This document shows, piece after piece, positions 6,609 to 12,123 of a DNA stretch of 13,108 nt (positions within the stretch are counted from its first letter, which is position 1; each line of letters begins with the position of its first letter). Made by a program: the position numbers and the translations under genes. The DNA is from DASQTB01 sp035642095 (GTDB lineage Bacteria > Actinomycetota > UBA4738 > CALAEC01). The notes beneath the pieces were generated by a model. That model was not told the DNA's origin, searched no databases, and saw only the letters and a list, made by a program, of their open reading frames with translations. Where the stretch lies: assembly GCA_035642095.1 (NCBI GenBank), contig DASQTB010000145.1, forward strand, positions 1 through 13,108. Direction: 5' to 3'.

Positions 6609-7472
6609 TCATGCCGAGCGGAGGGCCGGAAGGACCTCCTCGGCCAGGCGCTCCCGCTGCTCGAAGCTCTCCCCGGCCGGCCACAGGTTGGGGAAGGTGA
6701 CGCCCATGTCGAGCAACGCCCGGAGCTCCTCCACCACCTTCTCGGCGGGACCGGCCACGACGTGGGGTCGGGGGTCGGCTCGCACGTCGACGCGGACCGC
6801 GACGTTGTAGGCGAACTCGATGACGGCGGGGTCGCGGCCGGCCTCCTCGGCGGCCCGGCGGACCCGGTCTCGCATCCCTCGCCACCGATCCGGCGGGGCG
6901 AACCGCATCGACGGGATCCATCCGTCGGCCAGCCGCCCGACCAGGGCCAGGGCCCGCGGCCCGTACGAGCCGAACCACAAGGGGATCGGGCGCTCGGGCG
7001 TCGGCGATATCCGCGCGCCCTCCAGCCGGTAGTGCGCTCCCTGGAACGAGACGATCTCGCCGGTCCACAGCCGGCGGATCACCTCGACGCCTTCCCGGAA
7101 GGCGTCGATCTTCTCCTTCCGTTCCCGGACGGGAAGGCCGAACGCCCGGAACTCGTCGTTCCCTCCGCCGGCCCCGATCCCCAGGACCAGCCGGCCGCCG
7201 GAGAGCCGGTGGAGCGTCTCGGCCATCTTGGCCAGGACCGCCGGGCTCCGATAGGGGAGGCCCAGCACGTTGGTCCCGACCAGGATCCGCTCGGTGGCCG
7301 CGGCCAGCCACGTCAGGTGGGTCCACGTCTCCAGGGTGGGCCGCGACCCCGGGAGGTGATCGGTCAGCGTGACCAGGTCGAAGCCGAGCGACTCGGCGTG
7401 TCGAGCCTCGCCGGCCGGATCGGCGCCGGGCTCGGCCGAGGGCCGGAGGCTGACCCCGAACCGGGCCGGCAC
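6609..7472 (-). CDS. LLM-class (luciferase-like) flavin/F420-dependent oxidoreductase
   Basis: A 287-aa single-domain luciferase-like protein (PF00296, TIM barrel). Family marks in order: SLGFDLVTLTDH (28-39), ERILVGTNVLGLPYRSPAVL (61-80), LHRLSGGRLVLGIGAGGGND (87-106), RLWTGEIVSFQGAHYRLEG (134-152) and PIPLWFGSYGPRALALVGRL (162-181). In actinobacteria many such proteins use F420 rather than FMN; I cannot decide the cofactor or substrate from sequence. The GTG start at 7472 lies one base after the stop of the protease gene, so it is the last gene of a three-gene minus-strand operon. Other starts are unlikely because the first beta strand (RFGVSLRPS) begins at residue 4. The length is normal. 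Confidence 0.88.
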   Translation of the reverse strand: MPARFGVSLRPSAEPGADPAGEARHAESLGFDLVTLTDHLPGSRPTLETWTHLTWLAAATERILVGTNVLGLPYRSPAVLAKMAETLHRLSGGRLVLGIGAGGGNDEFRAFGLPVRERKEKIDAFREGVEVIRRLWTGEIVSFQGAHYRLEGARISPTPERPIPLWFGSYGPRALALVGRLADGWIPSMRFAPPDRWRGMRDRVRRAAEEAGRDPAVIEFAYNVAVRVDVRADPRPHVVAGPAEKVVEELRALLDMGVTFPNLWPAGESFEQRERLAEEVLPALRSA

Positions 7473-7473
7473 C

Positions 7474-8481
7474 TCAGCTCCGGAGCTCGACCGGCTTCAC
7501 CCCGACCGACAGGATCCGCCCGTCGCGGAACAGCCGGACCGTCACGTCCCGGCCGATGGTCTCCCCGGCCATCAGCCGCTGGAGGTCCCGGGCGCTGGAC
7601 ACGGTCTGGCCGTCGAGGTCGAGGATCAGGTCCTCGGGGCGAAGCCCGGCCTGGTCGGCGGGGCTCCCCGTGACCACCTCGACGATCTCCACGCCGGCCT
7701 CCCGGCCGACCTCCCGGGCCACCCGGGGCGGCAGGGGCCGGGGGCCGCCGGCGATCCCGAGGTACGCTCGCCGGAACCTCCCCTCCGACATCAGGGCGGA
7801 GATGATCCGCCGGGTGGTCGCGTTGACCGGCACCGCCAGGCCGAGCCCGATGCCGGCCACGGCGGTGTTCACCCCGACCACGCACCCCCGGCCGTCCGAC
7901 AGCGCCCCGCCGGAGTTGCCCGGGTTCAGGGCGGCGTCGGTCTGGATCACGTTCTCCACGATCCGGGTGGCCGAGCCGGCCCGGGTGGGGAGGCCCCGGC
8001 CCACCGCGCTGACCACCCCGGCGGTAACCGTCCCGGTGAACCCCATCGGGTTGCCGATGGCCACCACAAGCTGCCCTACCCGGAGCTGGTCGGCGTCGCC
8101 GAGCTCGGCCGGGGTCAGGTCGGAGGCGGTCACCCGGATCACGGCCAGGTCCGACAGTGGGTCGGTCCCCACCACCTGCCAGTCGAACTCCCGTCCATCG
8201 ACGAACGAAGCCGACCCGCCGCTCCCTCCCTGGACCACGTGGGCCGAGGTCAAGAGGAAGCCGTCCGGGGTCACCACCACCGCGGACCCGGCGCCCTCCG
8301 CTCGCATCCCGCCTCGGACCCGCCGACTGACCCGGAGGCTGGCCACGCTGGGGATCAGTCGCTCGGCAACGGTAGTCACCACCCGGGAGTACGCGTCCAG
8401 GGCATGGCCATCGGTCGGCACCGCCGCGGGGTCGTCGGCGGTCACGGGCTCGCCGGGGAGCTTCGCGTCGATCGCTCGCAT
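7474..8481 (-). CDS. HtrA/DegP-family S1C serine protease with one PDZ domain, no visible export signal
   Basis: A 335-aa trypsin-like protease. Catalytic triad: H81 in LLTSAHVV, D111 in DPLSDLAVIRV, S190 in LNPGNSGGAL, all in the usual HtrA context, with AIGNPMGFTGTVTAGVVSAV (141-160) between. A single PDZ domain covers about 238-330 (YLGIAGG..., VVTGSPADQAGLRPEDLILD). Usual HtrA relatives carry a signal peptide or N-terminal membrane anchor. Here the first 50 residues (MRAIDAKLPGEPVTADD...) are polar and show neither, so the protein may act in the cytoplasm or be held by a partner. GGAGG at 8490-8486 favours ATG 8481 (4-nt spacing). ATG 8484, one codon earlier, overlaps the stop of the upstream gene as ATGA and is also possible. 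The frame stays open far upstream, but that part lies inside the preceding gene. It is the second gene of the minus-strand operon. Confidence 0.88.
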   Translation of the reverse strand: MRAIDAKLPGEPVTADDPAAVPTDGHALDAYSRVVTTVAERLIPSVASLRVSRRVRGGMRAEGAGSAVVVTPDGFLLTSAHVVQGGSGGSASFVDGREFDWQVVGTDPLSDLAVIRVTASDLTPAELGDADQLRVGQLVVAIGNPMGFTGTVTAGVVSAVGRGLPTRAGSATRIVENVIQTDAALNPGNSGGALSDGRGCVVGVNTAVAGIGLGLAVPVNATTRRIISALMSEGRFRRAYLGIAGGPRPLPPRVAREVGREAGVEIVEVVTGSPADQAGLRPEDLILDLDGQTVSSARDLQRLMAGETIGRDVTVRLFRDGRILSVGVKPVELRS

Positions 8482-9017
8482 CATTCCTCCAGTCGAGGTC
8501 CGGTGGCCCGGACCCGCTCCACGTGGCCGAACGCCTTCCGGAGGTCCCTCAGCCACTCCTCCTGGTTCGCCCCGACCAGCCGCACGCACCAGGCCAGGGC
8601 CTCGCTTCGGCTCCGGGCCACGCCGGCATCCTCCAGGACGTCGAGCACCTGCCGCTCGCCCATCCTCAGCCGGGTCATCACCGGGACCGACACGGTGGTG
8701 AACAGCCGGCGCACCGTCCCGCATTCCGCCCCCCAGGAGACGGTCCGGCCGAAGAGATGCTCGCCCTCCAGGGCGATGCCGATTCGCCGGTCCCGGGTCT
8801 CGTCGCGGAACCGGTCGATCCTGGCCGAGCAGGCCGCGGCCTTGGCGGCGGCCGTCGATCCCCGGGGGTGGTCGGGCTGGGGGATCCGGCCGACGACCAG
8901 GACCTCCTCCCGGTCGGCGGTGACCTCGGGGCGGCCCTCGAACCAGCCGTCGGATAGCCGGGCGGCGAACCACGCGGTGAGCTCCCGTTCCGACTCCGTG
9001 ACGACCCCGCCGGCCAT
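8481..9017 (-). CDS. Conserved hypothetical actinobacterial protein with a ribbon-helix-helix-like segment
   Basis: A 178-aa soluble protein that I do not recognise by function. Three parts can be seen. An N-terminal region (10-48) contains ELTAWFAARL, DGWFEGRPEVTADREEVLVV. A charged middle (60-100) contains RIDRFRDETRDRRIGIALEG, EHLFGRTVSWGAE. A C-terminal region (112-170) contains PVMTRLRMGERQVLDVLEDA, GVARSRSEALAWCVRLVG. The last stretch has the rhythm of a ribbon-helix-helix fold (short basic strand, helix, turn with RSRSEAL, helix), which would mean DNA or protein binding; this is inference. There is no membrane segment. It is first in a three-gene operon: its stop overlaps the start region of the HtrA-like protease, suggesting translational coupling and a shared job. 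ATG 9017 is 6 nt downstream of a TTACA direct repeat; no Shine-Dalgarno is visible. Confidence 0.75.
   Translation of the reverse strand: MAGGVVTESERELTAWFAARLSDGWFEGRPEVTADREEVLVVGRIPQPDHPRGSTAAAKAAACSARIDRFRDETRDRRIGIALEGEHLFGRTVSWGAECGTVRRLFTTVSVPVMTRLRMGERQVLDVLEDAGVARSRSEALAWCVRLVGANQEEWLRDLRKAFGHVERVRATGPRLEE
8486..8490 (-). promoter_or_regulatory. Shine-Dalgarno for the HtrA-like protease
   Basis: On the minus strand GGAGG (8490-8486) is followed by AATGATG. Spacing is 1 nt to ATG 8484 and 4 nt to ATG 8481, so the second ATG is the more usual start. The site lies inside the last codons of the upstream gene. Confidence 0.6.
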
Positions 9018-9022
9018 CGTGA

Positions 9023-9035
9023 TTACAACGTTACA
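9023..9035. promoter_or_regulatory. TTACA-N3-TTACA direct repeat in the divergent intergenic region
   Basis: TTACAACGTTACA contains two copies of TTACA with an 8-nt period. Read toward the minus-strand gene it is TGTAACGTTGTAA, ending 5 nt before ATG 9017. It is one of very few AT-rich stretches in this 106-bp spacer, where both strands start transcription. It contains TAACGT (minus strand, 9033-9028), which fits TANNNT and could be the -10 box of the hypothetical-HtrA-LLM operon with a transcript that starts very close to the ATG. A regulator site is the alternative. I do not recognise a named operator. Confidence 0.4.
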
Positions 9036-9110
9036 CCCCGAGGGGCGGCGACGGGGACCCGGCCGGAGACCCCGTCCGGTCGGGCCGGCCGGTTCGTCAC
9101 CGGTGGTGAG

Positions 9111-9116
9111 TAGAAT
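9111..9116 (+). promoter_or_regulatory. -10 box TAGAAT, likely leaderless promoter of the DUF5318 gene
   Basis: TAGAAT fits the actinobacterial -10 pattern TANNNT and lies exactly 7 nt before GTG 9124. That is the spacing expected when transcription starts at or next to the start codon. No Shine-Dalgarno is seen before GTG 9124 or before the alternative ATG 9130. No convincing -35 is present. Confidence 0.5.
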
Positions 9117-9123
9117 TGCCGCC

Positions 9124-9513
9124 GTGGCGATGCGGGCCCGGAAGCGGGCCGAGCCGGAACTGGGGGTGGTCGACTACACGCTGGCCAAGCGCCACCTCCT
9201 CCGCCAGGTCCGTCGGGGGATGATGTCGCCCCTCGACGTGTGCGACGCCCATCCGGAGTTGCTTCGGGCCGCCCGATCGGTCGGCAGGGAGACCTCCCGT
9301 CAGTGCCCGGTGTGCGACCGAGAGCGACTCCGCCTCCTGGCCTACGTGTACGCGGACGACCTGAAGCGCGACAACGGTCGGGTGTGGGACCTCGATGAGG
9401 CCATCTCCCTGGCCGCCCGACGGCGGGGTGGCGCCTGCTACGTCGTCGAGGTGTGCACCGGCTGCTCCTGGAACCACCTCACCGAGGCCTTTGTGCGCCG
9501 GACCGCGGGCTAG
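9124..9513 (+). CDS. DUF5318 family zinc-ribbon-like protein
   Basis: A 129-aa protein matching the actinobacterial DUF5318 family (Mycobacterium tuberculosis Rv0049 type). Family marks: VVDYTLAKRHLLRQVRRG (15-32), VCDAHPELLRAA (39-50), RQCPVCDRERLRLLAYVYAD (59-78) and YVVEVCTGCSWNHL (106-119). Two CxxC pairs, C61/C64 and C111/C114, suggest one bound zinc. The function of the family is unknown; in mycobacteria the gene stands next to ponA1. Here the class A PBP gene follows about 2.6 kb downstream, with two membrane-protein genes between. Start: GTG 9124 is chosen because of the TAGAAT box 7 nt upstream; ATG 9130 is the alternative. The frame is open far upstream only because it runs antisense to the HtrA operon. 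Confidence 0.85.
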   Translation: MAMRARKRAEPELGVVDYTLAKRHLLRQVRRGMMSPLDVCDAHPELLRAARSVGRETSRQCPVCDRERLRLLAYVYADDLKRDNGRVWDLDEAISLAARRRGGACYVVEVCTGCSWNHLTEAFVRRTAG

Positions 9514-9555
9514 CGGCCCGGCGGCGGGGCGCCTCGCTCGCCGGCCCTCTCCCTG

Positions 9556-10425
9556 ATGGCTGCTCTCGGCCTGCCCATCGCCCTCGTCCTCGGCGCCCTG
9601 GCCGACCTGGCCGGCGGACTGGCCTCCCGAATGGCCGGAGGACGCGACCCGTGGTGGCGGCCGGTCGGCCTTCCGTGGGATGAGGCCCGGCGCCTGCTCC
9701 GGTCCGGCAGCCGGCGGGGACGACCGACGGTCGTGGAGGCCCTGGGTGGGGTCGGTGCCGCCCTCGGGGGAGGGCTATCTGCAGCCGGGACCCTGGGCCT
9801 TGTCCCTGGCTCCGCGGCTCTGATCTACCCGGCCCTGGCCCTTGGGGTCGTCGGCCTCATGCTGGCGGACCCGGTCAGGACGGCGGCCGGGGAGGTGGAG
9901 GCCGCCCTCCGGCGGCGTCTTGCTGCCATCGTCGAGCCGGCGTTCGTCCTGGCCCTGGGAGCCCTCCTCCTTCGGTGGCGGTCGTTCGACCTCGACGCGA
10001 TCCGGGCCGATCAGACCGTGCTGGGGCCGGGGCTGTCCGTGGGGCCGGCGCCGGCTGCGGCGGCGGTGATCCTGGCCGGCCTGGCGGCGCTCGTGGCCAC
10101 GGCCCTCCGCCTGGGGCCGTCTCTGCCGGAGGTGGCCCGGCGGGAGCGGCAGGCCCGTGGCGCCGGATCGAGGCTCGTCCTCGGCATGGCCCGGTGGTCG
10201 GTGGCCGGCGCCTCCCTGCTCGTGGTGGCCGTGCTGGTGGCCGGCCACCGCCTCGACCTCTCCTTACAGGCGGCGCCCTTCGGCGCGGCGGTGGCGGTGG
10301 CCGTCCTCCTGCTAGGGATGGGGGCGACCTTCGCCGGACGCCTGTCGACGCGGTGGCGGCTCCTGGTCGGTGGAGGGACGCTCATCCTGGCGGTGGCGGC
10401 CACCGTCCTGGTGGCCGCATCGTGA
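9556..10425 (+). CDS. NuoH/HyfC-like multi-pass membrane protein (divergent complex I subunit 1 homologue)
   Basis: A 289-aa, alanine/leucine-rich protein with about eight hydrophobic segments, the number expected of NuoH/HyfC. Several blocks line up with HyfC/HycD/NuoH. WWRPVGLPWDEARRLLR (33-49) sits where the family has QPxxDxxKLL after the first helix. GEVEAALRRRLAAIVEPAFV (112-131) resembles the GxxREMxxxxxxEPA block, with EPA kept at 127-129. FDLDAI (144-149) matches the following TxLxxI. RLGPSLPEVARRER (185-198) sits where the family has ExxRxPFDxPE. The conserved Q, K and several acids are changed, so a normal quinone site is doubtful. It starts 42 nt after the DUF5318 gene with no clear Shine-Dalgarno and overlaps the next gene by 4 bp (GTGA). 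Homology is my reading of motifs, not a search result; an unrelated membrane protein remains possible. Confidence 0.6.
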   Translation: MAALGLPIALVLGALADLAGGLASRMAGGRDPWWRPVGLPWDEARRLLRSGSRRGRPTVVEALGGVGAALGGGLSAAGTLGLVPGSAALIYPALALGVVGLMLADPVRTAAGEVEAALRRRLAAIVEPAFVLALGALLLRWRSFDLDAIRADQTVLGPGLSVGPAPAAAAVILAGLAALVATALRLGPSLPEVARRERQARGAGSRLVLGMARWSVAGASLLVVAVLVAGHRLDLSLQAAPFGAAVAVAVLLLGMGATFAGRLSTRWRLLVGGGTLILAVAATVLVAAS

Positions 10426-12077
10426 CGGATCCCCTTCTCCTCCAGGGAGCGATCGCCGGGCCCGCCGTGGCCGGCGTGGTCTGGGTCGTGACCTGGTGGC
10501 TGACGGGGTCCCGGTGGCCGTGGATCCGGCGAGCGGCCGGAGGCCTGGTCGCGGTGGCGGCCGTGGCGGCCGCTGCGGTGGCGCTGTGGTTCACGTACCG
10601 GGGCGAGGATCTGCGATGGCGGTCGTACCAGCCGGACCTCCTCGGCGCATCGGTGGCCGTCGTCGTCGAGCTGGCCGTCCTCCTGGCGGCCGTGCGGGCG
10701 GACGGCCCGGAGCGGTGGGGCCCGTCGGCCATGGCCGGGCTGGCCGTGGCCACCTCGGCCGTGGTCGCCTCGGCCTTCTCTCGGAGCCTGGCGGTCCAGG
10801 CCGTGGTCCTTCCCCTCCCCACTCTGGGCGCCGCCGTCGCCGCGGTGGCCGGCCGGGACCGGGGGGACCTCCGGGGCATCCTCGGGCTGGCGGCGGCGGA
10901 CGGGGTGGCCCTCCTCGGCCTGTCCGTCGTCTTCACCCGGGTCGGCCACACGCTGGTCGGGCCCGAGGGCGGGGTACTCGGCGGCGGCCTCCTCATGATC
11001 GCCGGGGCGATCAAGGCCGGCGCCGTGCCGGGGGTCGGAACCTGGCTGCTGGCCGCAACCGATGGCCCCGGGGCCCCCGTGTCGATGGCCCTCCGGGGTC
11101 AGGGACTGGCCCTGGCGCTGCTGGGCGGGCTCGTCGTGGTGCCCGGTGAACCCCACGCCGTCACGGCGGCGATGGCCGGAGGGGCGGTCCTGCTGTCGGG
11201 AGCCGCCGCGCTGGCTGCCACGACGGGCCGGGATGTGGTGACCGCACTGTCCGGTGCCGCCGCAGGGGTGGTGTTCGCCGCGCTGGGGCTGGGCGGAGCG
11301 GTGGGGACCCGGGCCGCCCTGGTCCTCACGCCGCCGTTCCTCCTGGCGGCCGGGGCCGCGTTCACCCTGGGGTGGAATCGACGGGAGGAGGTCGATGTCG
11401 AATCGCGGTCCGGATGGAGGTGGCTCGGCGCGGCGGCCCTGGCGCTGGCCGTGCTCTCCTTGGCCGGCCTGCCTCCCGGAGGCGGGTTCCCCGGCACGTG
11501 GCTGACCCTGTCCTTGGCCGGGGCCCGGGCAGCCTCTGCCGCCCCGTACTACCTCTTGGCGGGGGCCATCGCCCTGGGTCTGGTGTCGGCCGCGCTGGGG
11601 GCGGTTCCCCTGCTGAGGGCGTCATGGGCTCGCACCTGGCCCGCGATCCTCGGCTCGGTCGTGGCCGTGGCCCTTCTGTACGCGGGACTGGCCCCGGTTC
11701 GACTGGGCATCGGGTGGTGGGTTCGCATCGAACGGGACCTCGGGGTACCGGTGGTGCTGGCCGCATCGAGCCCGCCCGACCTGCCGCCCCTGGGCGTGGT
11801 CAACCTGGCCCTGGTCCTGACCGAGGCGGTCATCCTGGTCGGCGCGGTCGTGGCCCTGGCCCGAGGCTTCCGCGACGTGCGGGTGCCCTTCGTGGCCATG
11901 ACCTGGCCCCGGCCGCCGCCCGGCTTCGGTCGGAGGATCGCCTCGGCGGTCCGGCCGGCCACCGAGCGGGCCCGACGGGCCAGTGTCGGCCTTGCCACCG
12001 CGGTTGTCCTCGAGGCCGGCGCCATCGTGCTGGCGGGACGTCTGGTCCTGCTGGCCGCCCGATCAGGGTTCCTGTAG
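10422..12077 (+). CDS. Proton-conducting-subunit-like membrane protein (divergent NuoL/M/N, MrpA/D family)
   Basis: A 551-aa protein with about 14 hydrophobic segments. It carries recognisable antiporter-like (PF00361) blocks in the right order: GAIKAGAVPGVGTWLLAATD then GPGAPVSMALRG (195-226), matching GxxIKSxxxPFHxWLxxAxxxPxxPVSxxLH; AALAATTGRDVVTALSGAAA (262-281), matching ALxQxDxKRxLAYSSIxxxG; and LSLAGLPPGGGFPGTW (345-360), matching SLAGIPPxxGFxGK. The central lysine K198 is kept. The histidine after PVS is replaced by R225, the DxKR lysine is absent, and I find no counterpart of the TM5 glutamate. This suggests altered or lost proton pumping. An extra basic linker and a last helix (about 481-547) extend the C-terminus. 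GTG 10422 overlaps the preceding stop; the open frame upstream overlaps the previous gene and is not coding. Forms a two-gene pair with the NuoH-like gene. Confidence 0.7.
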   Translation: MTDPLLLQGAIAGPAVAGVVWVVTWWLTGSRWPWIRRAAGGLVAVAAVAAAAVALWFTYRGEDLRWRSYQPDLLGASVAVVVELAVLLAAVRADGPERWGPSAMAGLAVATSAVVASAFSRSLAVQAVVLPLPTLGAAVAAVAGRDRGDLRGILGLAAADGVALLGLSVVFTRVGHTLVGPEGGVLGGGLLMIAGAIKAGAVPGVGTWLLAATDGPGAPVSMALRGQGLALALLGGLVVVPGEPHAVTAAMAGGAVLLSGAAALAATTGRDVVTALSGAAAGVVFAALGLGGAVGTRAALVLTPPFLLAAGAAFTLGWNRREEVDVESRSGWRWLGAAALALAVLSLAGLPPGGGFPGTWLTLSLAGARAASAAPYYLLAGAIALGLVSAALGAVPLLRASWARTWPAILGSVVAVALLYAGLAPVRLGIGWWVRIERDLGVPVVLAASSPPDLPPLGVVNLALVLTEAVILVGAVVALARGFRDVRVPFVAMTWPRPPPGFGRRIASAVRPATERARRASVGLATAVVLEAGAIVLAGRLVLLAARSGFL

Positions 12078-12108
12078 CTCGTCAGGCGGTTCGAGACTCT
12101 GCCCCGGG

Positions 12109-12114
12109 TACAAT
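12109..12114 (+). promoter_or_regulatory. -10 box TACAAT for the penicillin-binding protein gene
   Basis: TACAAT lies 9 nt before GTG 12124 in the 46-bp gap after the membrane-protein pair. Transcription would begin at about A12121, three bases before the start codon, so the mRNA would be nearly leaderless. No Shine-Dalgarno is visible, which agrees. No good -35 is seen at 16-18 nt. Confidence 0.5.
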
Positions 12115-12123
12115 GAGTCGAGC

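Noticed and set aside
5446..6810. A 454-codon plus-strand frame spanning the M15 domain and the transporter gene.
   Set aside because: It crosses two recognised genes out of frame, and its translation is arginine/glycine-rich without motifs.
8482..8973. N-terminal extension of the HtrA-like protease (open frame to 8973) that might supply an export signal.
   Set aside because: The extension overlaps the whole upstream conserved gene in another frame, and its translation is R/G/P-rich without a hydrophobic segment. The Shine-Dalgarno lies at 8490-8486.
7369..9123. A very long plus-strand open frame running into the DUF5318 gene.
   Set aside because: It is the complement of the LLM-HtrA-hypothetical operon, which has full family motifs. 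The DUF5318 similarity begins only near 9124, where a TAGAAT box also supports the start.
9975..10421. N-terminal extension of the NuoL/M/N-like protein upstream of GTG 10422.
   Set aside because: It lies inside the NuoH-like gene in another frame and is G/R-rich. The GTGA overlap is the same junction type seen elsewhere in the window.
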